From JAXGPP01 sp964436865 (lineage in GTDB: Bacteria; Planctomycetota; Planctomycetia; Pirellulales; Thermoguttaceae): a DNA stretch of 14,669 bases. How positions within the stretch are numbered: position 1 is the first letter of the stretch; the number at the start of each line of letters is the position of its first letter. The notes below the pieces were generated by a model, which was not told the origin of the DNA, did no database searches, and saw only the letters and a program-made list of their open reading frames with translations. This document shows, in pieces, positions 6,926 to 14,669 of the stretch. The stretch spans positions 1 to 14,669 of the forward strand of contig CAYTFK010000168.1 of the NCBI GenBank assembly GCA_964436865.1, written 5' to 3'. Made by a program: the position numbers and the translations under genes.

Positions 6926-8050
6926 TTACCGGCCGCCTTCGAGCGAGCCGCCGAGGGCGCGGCCGGCGTAACCGGTCATCTCCAGGTAGCCTCGCCCGGT
7001 CACCGTGCGGCCGCCCCACCGGCCGCGCGCCCGCACGCTTCCTTCCCAGTAGGCAATGCCGGTGGTCGCCCGGGTGTCGAGTTCCTGTGCGGGGAACGCT
7101 GCCTCGACCTCAAGCTCGATGCCGCGATTCTTGACGCGAACCGTCCAACTGATGGCATAGACGGCCCCGGTGACGGGCGACTTCCAGATCCGGCCGGGTT
7201 CCAGCGTGAACTCGTCATGCGCTAGTGCGGCGCCCTTGCCCGCCGCGTCGACCACCGTCCCTGCCGAATGCCGGTCGGCCTCGCCACTGCCGCGGCGGAT
7301 GCGGTAGATCATCAGCTCGCAGTCGTTGTCGAGCTGCAGCGAGAACCAGTCCCAGCCTTGCTGGCCGGGTTCGAGAAAGCTGGTGCTGAACTCGTGATCC
7401 ATCCAGCTCAACCCGGCCACGTCGAGCGTCTCGCCGCGCACCCGGATCCTGCCGTCGGTCTGCATCCGCGTGAGCGAGTAGTAGTGCGAGGCGTTGCCCA
7501 CCGAGGGGCCCTTCTGGCTGAGGCCGCCGCGCCCGTGCAGCACCGGGGGCTTCAACGCCAGCAGGTTGAGATCGATCGCGACCGCATGGGTCTCGGCGCG
7601 CAGCCGGTGGGCATCGCCGTCCAGCCTGACCCGCCAGTTGCCGTTCCACGCCTCGAGCCGATCGGTGCGGGCCCCCGCGCCGCCGACGCCCTCGCGGCGG
7701 AGACGATCCTGCATGAAGAACTCGGCCGCATCGATATCCGATACGGCGAAGTGCGCCATGTGAAGGTCGCGGATCGCCCATCGCGACGGGTTTTCGGGCG
7801 CGTAGACCACACCCGTGCGGAAGAACGTAAGCTGGTACCCGAACTGCTTTCCATCACTGGACGCCAGGTTGCCGGTGTAGTACCACCACTCGATGCGGTA
7901 ATCGTCGTGGGCCGCATGATCGGCCGGAAATTGGAACGGGTGCGGCTCGACCGCCTGCCGCCACTTGGAAAGAGGCGTCTCGTGGTCGGGCGGATCGGCG
8001 GACGCCGCGCCGAGACAGAGCAGCAAGAGCATGGCGATGCCTGAGGTCAT
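6926..8050 (-). CDS. attH: AttH/CrtC-family exported lipocalin-like protein
   Basis: A 374-residue protein with an N-terminal signal peptide (hydrophobic core IAMLLLLCLGAASA, likely cut near residue 18). The mature part shows the AttH/carotenoid 1,2-hydratase-like signatures: RIEWWYYTGNL (52-62), FGYQLTFFR (70-78), SWMDHEFST (215-223), GWDWFSLQLD (232-241) and AYWEGSVRARG. The fold is two lipocalin-like beta barrels. Members are encoded with an ABC exporter in att operons. Their exact substrate is not established; hydratase activity is known only for the photosynthetic CrtC branch, so lipid or hydrophobic-ligand handling in the cell envelope is an inference. The ATG overlaps the permease stop by four bases (ATGA), giving direct translational coupling. 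It is the last gene of the operon; no clear terminator follows. Confidence 0.9.
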   Translation of the reverse strand: MTSGIAMLLLLCLGAASADPPDHETPLSKWRQAVEPHPFQFPADHAAHDDYRIEWWYYTGNLASSDGKQFGYQLTFFRTGVVYAPENPSRWAIRDLHMAHFAVSDIDAAEFFMQDRLRREGVGGAGARTDRLEAWNGNWRVRLDGDAHRLRAETHAVAIDLNLLALKPPVLHGRGGLSQKGPSVGNASHYYSLTRMQTDGRIRVRGETLDVAGLSWMDHEFSTSFLEPGQQGWDWFSLQLDNDCELMIYRIRRGSGEADRHSAGTVVDAAGKGAALAHDEFTLEPGRIWKSPVTGAVYAISWTVRVKNRGIELEVEAAFPAQELDTRATTGIAYWEGSVRARGRWGGRTVTGRGYLEMTGYAGRALGGSLEGGR

Positions 8051-10707
8051 TCGTCCCTCACGGTCTGCAGGGCTTCGACATTGGCGGCGCGGATGGCCGG
8101 GTAGAAACCGAACAGGGCCGCCGCGGCGAGGATCAGCACGGTCGATTGCAGCACGAAGCCGGGCGGCCAGTGGAACTGGATCGTCCAGCCGAACGACTGG
8201 ACGTTGACCACGTAGATCAGGATCATCGCCAGGAGCAGCCCGATCAAAAGGCCCACCGCCTGACTCACCGCCCCCAGCAGCACCGCCTCGAGAACGACCA
8301 TCCGGCGGACCTGCCGCGGCGACGCGCCGACCAGCGAGATCAGGCCGATCTCCTGCCGCCGTTCATAGATGAGCGTGAGCAGCGTGGAGAAGATCCCCAG
8401 CCCGGCAATCACGATGGCGATACCTTCCAGCGCGTAGGTGATGCGAAAGGTGCTGTCGAACACGCGGAGCGCCTCGCGGCGGACGTTGCTGTTGGTGACG
8501 ATCGCCAGGGCCTCGGCGCCCGGCACGGTCTCAGCCAGCCGCTGGCGAACCGTATCCGGGTCGGCACCGGGGCGAAGGTACAGCCCCACGCTGCTCGGCA
8601 AGGGAGATTCACCCAGCGCGGCAAAACGCCGGCGATAGGTCCCCGAGTCGACCGTCACCGTCCCCTGGTTGCTCGCGTAATCGTAGTAGACGGCGGCCAC
8701 GCGAAACGACTGCCGGCCGGCCGGCGTCGGCAGTTCCACTTCGTCGCCCGGCCGCTTGTTGAACCGGATTGAGAAGCTCTCGGAGACGAGCACCTCGTCG
8801 CCGGCGATCGCGCGGCGGACGGCGGCCGCCGGATCGCGCGGCGATTTGAACAGGAGCGTTTGATGTTTCATGATCAGGTCGAGCGGGGCGGCGGCCAGGC
8901 GGATGCCGCGATCGCCGTAAGGAACCTGGCGGATCTGGACCCAGTTGACCGAGGCGACGTCGGGGTCGCCCCGCAGGGCGTCGAGCACTTCGATGCCGAT
9001 CTCGGCCTCGCTGGTGGCCGAATTGAGCGTGATCGGCCGCACCATGACGTCGGCCCGCAGCGTGGAATCGAGCCAGTAGATCACCGTCTCGCGGAAGCTG
9101 CCCACGAGCACGGCGATCGCCACCGCCATCGCCAGGCTTACCGCCAGGGCTGCGACGGAGGTCGACACCCGGCCGATCGAGCCGAGCAAGTTTGCTGAAG
9201 CCAGCCGGAACTCGGCGCGCAGGGGCCGCACCAGCGGGGCCGCGGCGCGGCGGGCCAGCCAGCAGGCCGCCCACAGCACCGACGGAACGACGAACGCCGC
9301 TGCGAGCACGAGCACGGCGCCGGCCGCAAAGCCGAACACCGGCAGGCCGCCCACGGGCGGCAGCGTCGCCAGCCCGCCACCCAGCAAAGCCAACAGAGCG
9401 GCCGCCGCCAGCAGCGCCCGGGGCGGGCGCAGGTTCCGCCGCATCCGCTGCGCGCCGTGGATCACTTCGATCGGCCGGATGCTGGCCGCCCTCCACGCCG
9501 GCCAGAACGCCGCCGCCAGCGCCAGCGGCAACGTTATCAGCACCGCCAGCAAGATCTCTCCGCGGGTGAGCGACAACTGCCGTGCCGATGCCTCGGCGGC
9601 CTCGGCCAGGTAGAACGTCTCCACGGTCCTCGCCGTCGCTCCCACCGCCCCGCGGGCCAGCCACCGCGCCAGGAGGATTCCCAGCGCGAACCCCGCTCCC
9701 CAGACGAGCAGCGTCTCGCCGAGCACCAATGCGAGGACCGTCGGCCGGCCCGCCCCGACCGCCTGCAGGATGCCGATTTCCTCGCGCCGCGCGGCGACGC
9801 CGATCGAAGCCGTGTTGTAGATCAGAAACAGGCCCACGAGAAGCGCGATGCCGCTCAATGCGGCGAGATTGAAATGGAAGGCGGCGATCATCGTCTCGTT
9901 CCGCGACGAGGCCTGGTCGGGCGGTTCGACGCGGAGTCCCGGCGGCAGGCGCGCGGCGATTGCCCGCTCGGCCGCCGCCACGTCGATGTCGGCCTTGAGC
10001 CGCAGATCGACTCGGTCGATATACCCCATCCGTCCGAACGCCCACTGCGCGGCGGCGATATCCATAATCGCGAAGTTGCCGTCGAGCGTGCGGGCCGGCC
10101 CCTCGTCGAGCAGGAGCCCGCGGATGACGAGGTCTTTCCGATTGGAGCCGAACGCCAGCGCGATCCGATCGCCGATCGACAATCCCTTGCGCCGCGCGAA
10201 CCGCTCGGTCACGACCACCGCATTCGGGTCGACGACAAGGCGGAGGAACTCCTCGGTCGTCGGCTCGCGTTCCTCCTGACTCGTTCGCAGCAGGCGGTAT
10301 TCGCGGATTGGCCGGTCGACAAGCACGTCGATGCCCAGCAGGTGCAGGATCTCGCCGCGCGGCCAGCCGGCGCGGTCGGCCGAAAGCCGTGGATCACCCG
10401 GCTCGAGCAGCATGGCGTAGCCTTCGATCACCGGGCTGGCGGTGCCGTACTCGCCGAGCCACTCCAAGCGAGCCAGCTTGCGCTCGTCGAAGCGCCCCGC
10501 CTCTCCCACGATCGAGAGCGACGCCGCGCCGCTGACCGAATCGACGGCGGTGCGAAAGGTGTCGGTGATGCTGCGATTGGCGAGGCGGATCGCCAGCATG
10601 ACCGCCACGCCCAGGGCAATTCCGAGCACGGCCGCCGCCGCAGGCAACTTGTGCCGCAGCATCGAACGCAGCATGAACTGCCTATAGAGACGAACGAGTC
10701 CGCGCAT
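8047..10707 (-). CDS. ABC transporter permease, FtsX/LolE-like, AttF-AttG fused type
   Basis: An 886-residue integral membrane protein with about ten predicted membrane segments: one near the N-terminus (about 22-42), three around 278-404, a central pair (431-482), one at 515-536 and three at 761-870. Between them lie two large extracytoplasmic domains (about 43-277 and 537-760) of the MacB periplasmic-core kind. The FtsX repeats are seen as YNTASIGVAARREEIGILQAVGA and TLIYERRQEIGLISLVGAS, the coupling helices that contact the ATPase. This is the arrangement of YbbP/AttFG exporters, which move hydrophobic cargo or extract lipoprotein-like molecules. I prefer the ATG at 10707; an upstream in-frame GTG at 10737 has no ribosome site and would enlarge the overlap with the ATPase gene from 26 to 56 bases. 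The end shares ATGA with attH. Confidence 0.94.
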   Translation of the reverse strand: MRGLVRLYRQFMLRSMLRHKLPAAAAVLGIALGVAVMLAIRLANRSITDTFRTAVDSVSGAASLSIVGEAGRFDERKLARLEWLGEYGTASPVIEGYAMLLEPGDPRLSADRAGWPRGEILHLLGIDVLVDRPIREYRLLRTSQEEREPTTEEFLRLVVDPNAVVVTERFARRKGLSIGDRIALAFGSNRKDLVIRGLLLDEGPARTLDGNFAIMDIAAAQWAFGRMGYIDRVDLRLKADIDVAAAERAIAARLPPGLRVEPPDQASSRNETMIAAFHFNLAALSGIALLVGLFLIYNTASIGVAARREEIGILQAVGAGRPTVLALVLGETLLVWGAGFALGILLARWLARGAVGATARTVETFYLAEAAEASARQLSLTRGEILLAVLITLPLALAAAFWPAWRAASIRPIEVIHGAQRMRRNLRPPRALLAAAALLALLGGGLATLPPVGGLPVFGFAAGAVLVLAAAFVVPSVLWAACWLARRAAAPLVRPLRAEFRLASANLLGSIGRVSTSVAALAVSLAMAVAIAVLVGSFRETVIYWLDSTLRADVMVRPITLNSATSEAEIGIEVLDALRGDPDVASVNWVQIRQVPYGDRGIRLAAAPLDLIMKHQTLLFKSPRDPAAAVRRAIAGDEVLVSESFSIRFNKRPGDEVELPTPAGRQSFRVAAVYYDYASNQGTVTVDSGTYRRRFAALGESPLPSSVGLYLRPGADPDTVRQRLAETVPGAEALAIVTNSNVRREALRVFDSTFRITYALEGIAIVIAGLGIFSTLLTLIYERRQEIGLISLVGASPRQVRRMVVLEAVLLGAVSQAVGLLIGLLLAMILIYVVNVQSFGWTIQFHWPPGFVLQSTVLILAAAALFGFYPAIRAANVEALQTVRDE

Positions 10708-11386
10708 CCTCGCCGTCCTGCTGGAGGAGACCGTCACGCAACCGCAGCGTCCGCCGGGCGTAGGCGGCCGCTTCTTCGGAATGGGTCGCCAGCACGACCG
10801 TCACGCCCGACTGCCGGTTCAGGCTGGCCAGCAATTCCATGATCCGCTCGCCGTTCTGGCTGTCGAGATTACCGGTCGGCTCGTCGGCCAGGAGGAGTTC
10901 CGGGCGGGCGGCGACGGCGCGGGCCACGGCGGCGCGCTGCATTTCGCCGCCGGAAAGCTGGCTCGGCAGGTGCTCGCCGCGAGAGGCCAGGCCCACGCCT
11001 TCGAGCAGTTCCGCCGTGCGCTCGACGGCGGGCCGGTCGGCCCAACCGTCCAGCGTGAGCGGGAGCATCACGTTCTCGGCCACGGTGAGCGTGGGCAGCA
11101 GGTGGAACGACTGGAAGACGAATCCGACTTTCCGCCGCCGGAAGCGAGCCATCGCGTCGACGCCCAGCGCGGCCAACTCCTGGCCGTCGATCCGCACGCT
11201 TCCCGCGCTGGGCCGATCCATCGCGCCGAGGATGTGGAGCAGCGTCGATTTGCCGCAACCCGAAGGGCCGCGAATGCCGACGAACTCGCCGCGCTCGATG
11301 GCGAAGCTTACCCCGTCGAGGGCCACCACGCCCGCTTCCGAGCCGGCGTAGACCTTCCGCAAGTCGTTGACGACGACAAGGCTCAA
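10682..11386 (-). CDS. ABC transporter ATP-binding protein, LolD/MacB type (AttE-like)
   Basis: A 234-residue ATPase subunit with all motifs: Walker A GPSGCGKST (40-48), Q-loop VFQSFHLLP (Q92), signature LSGGE (144-148), Walker B LLLADEP (164-170), D-loop GNLD and H-loop ATHSEEAA (H202). ADEPTGNLDS is diagnostic of the LolD/MacB/FtsE branch, which works with FtsX-like permeases by mechanotransmission. The start is taken as the TTG at 11386: translation then begins MSLVVVNDLRKVY as in relatives, and AAGGGA lies five bases upstream. An in-frame GTG at 11461 would add 25 residues of unlike sequence. The 3' end overlaps the permease gene, so both are probably made from one message together with attH. 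It lies 111 bases after the oxidoreductase stop, so the operon could also be read through from there. Confidence 0.96.
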   Translation of the reverse strand: MSLVVVNDLRKVYAGSEAGVVALDGVSFAIERGEFVGIRGPSGCGKSTLLHILGAMDRPSAGSVRIDGQELAALGVDAMARFRRRKVGFVFQSFHLLPTLTVAENVMLPLTLDGWADRPAVERTAELLEGVGLASRGEHLPSQLSGGEMQRAAVARAVAARPELLLADEPTGNLDSQNGERIMELLASLNRQSGVTVVLATHSEEAAAYARRTLRLRDGLLQQDGEDARTRSSL

Positions 11387-11410
11387 AACAGTCCCTTGAG
11401 TTGCAAGCGG

Positions 11411-11432
11411 CCGGCTCCCGTCCGCCAGCCGG
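11411..11432. other. inverted repeat between oxidoreductase and ABC ATPase genes
   Basis: CCGGCT (11411-11416) and AGCCGG (11427-11432) form a six-base stem with a ten-base loop in the 111-base gap. It lacks a T-run, so it is a weak terminator candidate for the oxidoreductase message at best. It also lies inside the extended reading frame of the ATPase if the upstream GTG were used. Confidence 0.22.
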
Positions 11433-11497
11433 TCGTGTCCACGGCTGAACGCCGCAGACACGCTACCCGACTGATGGCCGACCGCGAATGGCTTTCG

Positions 11498-12943
11498 TTA
11501 AATGTCACTTTCGGCGGGAACGACGAACGGCTGACGATACTCGCGGGTGAGCATGGCGTCGGCGGCCGCATTGTCGACGAACTTCTCTTTCTCTGCGTCG
11601 ATCGCGATCCAGGGGCCGAGCGTGAGCGGCGTCTTTTCGATGTCGACGCCGTTTTCGGCAAGGTGGGCGCGGATTTCCTGGAACGTCTCGACGACGTTCT
11701 CGTTCACCTTCATACCCGCCAGCGCTTTCTCGATGTCGCCGGGCGAGGCCGGTTGTCCCAGCCGCTGGGAGATATTGGCCACGTGGACCACCGCGGTCGA
11801 GGTGTGGCCCTGTTCGATCTCGGCGTTCTGATCTTCGCGCTTCCGGCTCCGCACCGCAGAGATGAAGTTGCCGAAGTGGTCCATGCTCGGCCCGGTGAGC
11901 TTCTCGATCTCCTTGCCGTCCTTGTCGAAGGCGGTGGCATTGCCGAAGTTCGACGCGATATAGCCTTCGGTGCCGGAGATGAAGATCGCGCCGCCGCGTT
12001 TGGGGCCGGGAGTCTTCAGGTTGCGGACTTCCTGCACCACGGTGATGGGGCCGAAGTCGTGGATCGTCACCTGGACGCTGGGCGTTTCGGCGCAGTCGTC
12101 GATTCCCACGCGGCCGCCGTAGCTCATGACGCCTTGCCCCAACCCCTTGAGGTCGACGATCATCCGCATGGTATCGACCGCATGAATGCTGTTGTTGCCC
12201 AGTTCGCCGTTGCCCCAATCCCAGAACCAGTGCCAGTCGTAATGGAACGATTTCCGCCGCAGCGGAATTTCCATCGGCGCCGGCCCCGCCCACAGGTTGT
12301 AGTCGACCGTCGGCGGCACCGGGTACTCGCCCGCCGGTCCGATCGAACCCCGCGACCGATACGTGCAGACATGCGCCAACTGGATCTGGCCGAGCTTGCC
12401 GTCGCGAACGTACTGGGCCGCGGCGCGGCTCGAACCGGCCGAGCGATGCTGCGTGCCCCCCTGGCAGATGCGGTTGTACTTGCGGGCGACCTGGACCATC
12501 CGCCGCCCTTCGCTGACGTTGTGGCTTACGGGCTTCTCGACGTAAACGTCCTTACCGGCCTGCATCGCCCAGATCGCCGCCAGCGAGTGCCAGTGGTTGG
12601 GGGTGGCGATGCTCACGATGTCGACCGACGGGTCGTCGAAGATCCGCCGCATGTCCTGGACGAACTTCGGCTTGCTCTTGAAAGCGGCGGCCGCCTTCTC
12701 GCCGGGTTCGCTGTCGGCGTCGCAGACGTAGCTCAGGAAGCAGTCTTCGCGGGCCTCGAACGCGCGGGCATGGTCGCCGCCTCGCCCGCGGATTCCGATC
12801 ACCGCCACGCTCAGCCGCTCATTGGCACTGGTGCTCTGGGCTGGGGTTTCGGCGGCTCGTGCTACGCCTGACGTCCCGATGCCCGCCGCGGCCGCCGCCA
12901 AGAGACTCTCTTCAAGGAACAGTCGCCGGCTGATGCGTCCCAT
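11498..12943 (-). CDS. Tat-exported Gfo/Idh/MocA-family oxidoreductase
   Basis: A 481-residue NAD(P)-dependent oxidoreductase. The N-terminus has a twin-arginine signal (SRRLFL at 5-10, alanine-rich hydrophobic run, likely cleavage after ARA at 30). The Rossmann domain follows with VIGIRGRGG (48-56), the ATPNHWH loop (113-119) and the hallmark VEKP (135-138). The C-terminal domain has NLWAGPAP (216-223) and GNGELGNNSIHAVD, with H254 and D257 at the usual catalytic positions. Such exported members are abundant in planctomycetes and are thought to act on sugars or polyols from polysaccharide breakdown; the substrate here is unknown. The ATG at 12943 is preceded by GTGAGGAGT with AGGAG seven bases upstream, whereas the in-frame ATG at 13000 would place 19 extra residues before the Tat signal. 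No partner gene of the same pathway is next to it. Confidence 0.95.
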   Translation of the reverse strand: MGRISRRLFLEESLLAAAAAGIGTSGVARAAETPAQSTSANERLSVAVIGIRGRGGDHARAFEAREDCFLSYVCDADSEPGEKAAAAFKSKPKFVQDMRRIFDDPSVDIVSIATPNHWHSLAAIWAMQAGKDVYVEKPVSHNVSEGRRMVQVARKYNRICQGGTQHRSAGSSRAAAQYVRDGKLGQIQLAHVCTYRSRGSIGPAGEYPVPPTVDYNLWAGPAPMEIPLRRKSFHYDWHWFWDWGNGELGNNSIHAVDTMRMIVDLKGLGQGVMSYGGRVGIDDCAETPSVQVTIHDFGPITVVQEVRNLKTPGPKRGGAIFISGTEGYIASNFGNATAFDKDGKEIEKLTGPSMDHFGNFISAVRSRKREDQNAEIEQGHTSTAVVHVANISQRLGQPASPGDIEKALAGMKVNENVVETFQEIRAHLAENGVDIEKTPLTLGPWIAIDAEKEKFVDNAAADAMLTREYRQPFVVPAESDI

Positions 12944-13323
12944 GATGGTACTCCTCACTAGATGAAGCTGGTGGATCCGGCCGCATGCGCGGCGTCGCAT
13001 CCGGTCAAACTAACCGACGTGGCGGCAGGAAGCAAGCATTCGGCGGTTCGTTGCCGGCCCCGACTCTTGGGTGGGCGAATGTGGGCGTGAAGTGCCGCCA
13101 GTGGATGATATTGAGGACATGTCCACGGCGAACAGCGACGTCTGCGCGTGCTGGACCAGCGAGTTAGACACGCGGTTAGCCGATTATGCCTGCCCTACAT
13201 CTGGCGGCAAAAAGGTGGGGCCAACAACTGCACGGCGAGCCAGAAATTCGTCTGCGTCCGCTGTGTCCACGATCGGGTGAAAGCGAAGCGGCCGGGAGGT
13301 GAGCGGCGGCCCGTGGGTGCGAT
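12944..13323. other. intergenic region between the oxidoreductase and the PIN toxin gene
   Basis: About 380 bases with no convincing gene. It holds the ribosome site for the oxidoreductase (GTGAGGAGT, minus strand, 12950-12958) and presumably its promoter, which I cannot pin down. Short plus-strand frames (13071-13280, 13148-13339) show no recognisable motif. Confidence 0.5.
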
Positions 13324-13824
13324 CTACGCCGGGGCGTAACGGGTCAGTCCAGGCACGCGGTCAAAATCGGCATCGTGGCTGGCGAGGTGTGTGAGGCCAT
13401 GCTCGCGCATGAAGGCGACAATGAGCGCGTCGCCGCTGAGCAGGCCGAACTGCTGGCTAGAAGTGGCCGCCGCTGACACGAGTTGCATTGTTATTGGCAG
13501 CACCTGAACGCCAGAACGAGGAATCTCGTCGACCGCTTCGCGAAAGCGCGTCAATTGACACAGTTGGTCCGGATGACGCAACAGACGCCTACCTATACCG
13601 ATCGCGGGCCAGCCAAAGCGGGCCATGGCCTCCAGAGTCATGATGCGATGAGCCGTGTTGCTGACCACGTGTGCCGAGGTGACACCCGTAAGTTGCTGAA
13701 GTTCGAACTTACACAGGAGGCTTCGACAAGCCGCGCCGAGGAGTGGTTCCGGAACAAAATGGTACACGAAAGTGTTTGCGTCAACGAACACCGTCGTGCC
13801 GGGAGGAATATCCGAGAAGGTCAT
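13324..13824 (-). CDS. PIN-domain toxin of a DUF104-type toxin-antitoxin pair
   Basis: A 166-residue PIN-domain protein. PIN toxins are metal-dependent ribonucleases that cut tRNA, rRNA or mRNA when not neutralised. The first catalytic Asp is in VFVDANTFVYHF (D15). The third is in LLSGDALIVAFMREHG (D132), and the last acidic cluster is SHDADFDRV (D151/D153). Where relatives normally have a Glu in the second helix region (TSAHVV-S-E-AHR type), this protein has Asn (N56), so the acidic site may be incomplete. The start is set at the ATG at 13824, which overlaps the antitoxin stop as ATGA and has AGGAG five bases upstream; the GTG at 13830 is two codons earlier. The order antitoxin then toxin and the tight overlap are typical. 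I infer RNA cleavage as the activity, with reservation because of N56. Confidence 0.9.
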   Translation of the reverse strand: MTFSDIPPGTTVFVDANTFVYHFVPEPLLGAACRSLLCKFELQQLTGVTSAHVVSNTAHRIMTLEAMARFGWPAIGIGRRLLRHPDQLCQLTRFREAVDEIPRSGVQVLPITMQLVSAAATSSQQFGLLSGDALIVAFMREHGLTHLASHDADFDRVPGLTRYAPA

Positions 13825-14033
13825 GGGCACTCCTCGATTCCGAACTCCGGATCGAGGGCAACGCGTTGCACGGTTTCGGCATCTCCTTTCCAGCCCAGCA
13901 AACCAAACGTCGATTCCACTCGGCTGACCGCAGTATGCACCGTAATCTGCACTCTTTGACGCTCCGTGAGCGGCAGCGGCTCGACGGGTTTGAGCATGCC
14001 GTTTTCATAGACGGCTTCAACGGTAATCGCCAT
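13821..14033 (-). CDS. antitoxin, DUF104/AF2212-like
   Basis: A 70-residue protein starting MAITVEAVYENGMLKPVEPL, the near-invariant opening of the AF2212-like (DUF104) antitoxin family, followed by LTERQRVQITV, which completes the small beta-barrel. The acidic tail (about 50-70, ending EFGIEECP) is probably the part that binds and blocks the PIN toxin. The ATG at 14033 has GGAG eight bases upstream; an upstream in-frame ATG at 14099 would overlap the protease gene and add residues foreign to the family, so it is not used. The gene overlaps the toxin by four bases. Such antitoxins usually also control their own operon, but no operator can be pointed to here. Confidence 0.88.
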   Translation of the reverse strand: MAITVEAVYENGMLKPVEPLPLTERQRVQITVHTAVSRVESTFGLLGWKGDAETVQRVALDPEFGIEECP

Positions 14034-14088
14034 GATCGGCTCTCCAAATGCGAAGGAAGCGGCTTCTCCATTATACCTCGGCCCGCTC

Positions 14089-14669
14089 TCATTGATCATT
14101 GGCGACTGACGCGTGCGCGCCGGCCTCTCCTGCCGGCTCGATGAGCCGCAGCAGGTCGCGAGCGCTGGCGGCTTCGCGGATGACGAGGTAGAGGCCGCGG
14201 CCGCGGAGCGATTCGCCGCCCCCTTCCATGAAGGAAGAGATGCGCGAGACGTGCCCCACGGCGTTGCCGCACTCGTCGAGCACCGCCGAGCCGCTCGAAC
14301 CCGGCGCCCAGTCGGCGCTTACGCTGATCACCACCGGCCCGTCGGCAGCGCGTTGGCGGCCGCGATGGAAGAAGCGGTTGACGATCCCCTGGCTGAAATA
14401 ACCTCGCTGCCCCAGGGGTTCGCTGTAGCACCACACGCTGTCGCCCGGAGCGACGGCCGTGTTGAGCGCCAGCGGCGTGAGCCCCTCGGCCTTCACCCGG
14501 ACGATGGCCACGTCGGCGCGGCGATTCGAAGCCAGCACTTCGGTAACGGGGTACACTCGGCCGTCGTCGTCGGCCGCCAGCAGGTATCCTTCGCGCGTGG
14601 TGTCTTCTTCGGGCCGGATGAGGTGTTCGCAGGTGGCCACGGCGCCGTCGGCGGAAATGACATAGCCTC
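14089..14669 (-). CDS. trypsin-like (HtrA/S1C-type) serine protease, 5' end cut by the window
   Basis: The last 192 residues of a protease are visible. The frame is open to the right edge, so the N-terminus, with any signal or anchor, is missing. The first visible residues read GYVISADGAVATCEHLI, the usual strand before the catalytic His (H15 of the visible part). ASNRRADVAIVRV supplies Asp (D52) and WAPGSSGSAVLDECG supplies Ser (S125), so the triad is complete. No PDZ domain follows: the chain ends about 65 residues after the serine. A GTG at 14640 is not the true start because the conserved sequence continues upstream of it. Periplasmic or extracytoplasmic quality control is the usual role of such enzymes; the substrate is unknown. 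The antitoxin gene begins 55 bases after its stop codon. Confidence 0.9.
   Translation of the reverse strand, partial: GYVISADGAVATCEHLIRPEEDTTREGYLLAADDDGRVYPVTEVLASNRRADVAIVRVKAEGLTPLALNTAVAPGDSVWCYSEPLGQRGYFSQGIVNRFFHRGRQRAADGPVVISVSADWAPGSSGSAVLDECGNAVGHVSRISSFMEGGGESLRGRGLYLVIREAASARDLLRLIEPAGEAGAHASVANDQ

Noticed and set aside
9457..10842. Plus-strand open frame of 461 codons opposite the permease gene
   Set aside because: Arg/Pro/Gln-rich translation without motifs, antisense to a clear FtsX-type permease; a composition shadow. The same applies to the 478-codon minus-strand frame at 8609-10045.
10781..12871. Very long plus-strand open frame (696 codons) opposite the ABC ATPase and oxidoreductase genes
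   Set aside because: It is antisense to two genes with complete family motifs, spans the gap between them and has no recognisable motif; long open antisense frames are expected in GC-rich coding DNA.
1..14669. CRISPR arrays, tRNA or rRNA genes, intact insertion sequences
   Set aside because: No regularly spaced repeats with unique spacers, no tRNA-like cloverleaf and no transposase or integrase gene were found on reading both strands.

Overview
The window looks like part of a chromosome from a GC-rich planctomycete, probably of the Pirellulales type. The main reason is the Gfo/Idh/MocA oxidoreductase at 11498-12943, which has the twin-arginine N-terminus (SRRLFLEESLLAAAAA) and the C-terminal ending typical of the large secreted oxidoreductase families of that phylum. 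The assignment is an inference from family style; no rRNA or marker gene is present. Every gene I can support lies on the minus strand, so the window reads from right to left.

Right end (14669 to 13324): the C-terminal 192 residues of a trypsin-like (HtrA-type) serine protease with a complete catalytic triad, cut by the window edge. It is followed by a toxin-antitoxin pair, a 70-residue DUF104/AF2212-like antitoxin and a PIN-domain toxin that overlap by ATGA. After about 380 bases without a gene comes the Tat-exported oxidoreductase (12943-11498).

Middle (11386 to 6926): a three-gene att-type export operon made of a LolD/MacB-like ABC ATPase, one large FtsX-like permease with about ten membrane segments (AttF and AttG in one chain), and an exported AttH/CrtC lipocalin-like protein. 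Successive genes overlap (ATPase/permease) or share ATGA (permease/AttH), so they should be made together.

Left half (6087 to 1098): a compact cassette of four genes: an 81-residue winged-helix protein, a HerA-type hexameric DNA-translocase ATPase, a NurA-type nuclease with an inserted zinc-binding cluster, and an SPPY-type DNA methyltransferase. HerA, NurA and the methyltransferase are packed with a 1-base gap and an 11-base overlap. HerA and NurA normally form a DNA translocating-resecting machine. Adding a modification methylase and a small DNA-binding protein makes a restriction-modification-like or anti-phage system the best explanation. This is the part of the window most likely to be a little-described system. 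Its base composition is visibly lower in GC than the att operon, which fits acquisition by transfer.

Flanks of the cassette (1-1097 and 6088-6925) hold no convincing gene. The left flank carries three short hairpin-forming repeat units with compensating stem changes, a short direct repeat that could be a transposon-end relic, and an AT-rich repeated GATATAC site. A 14-base direct repeat occurs once on each side of the cassette.
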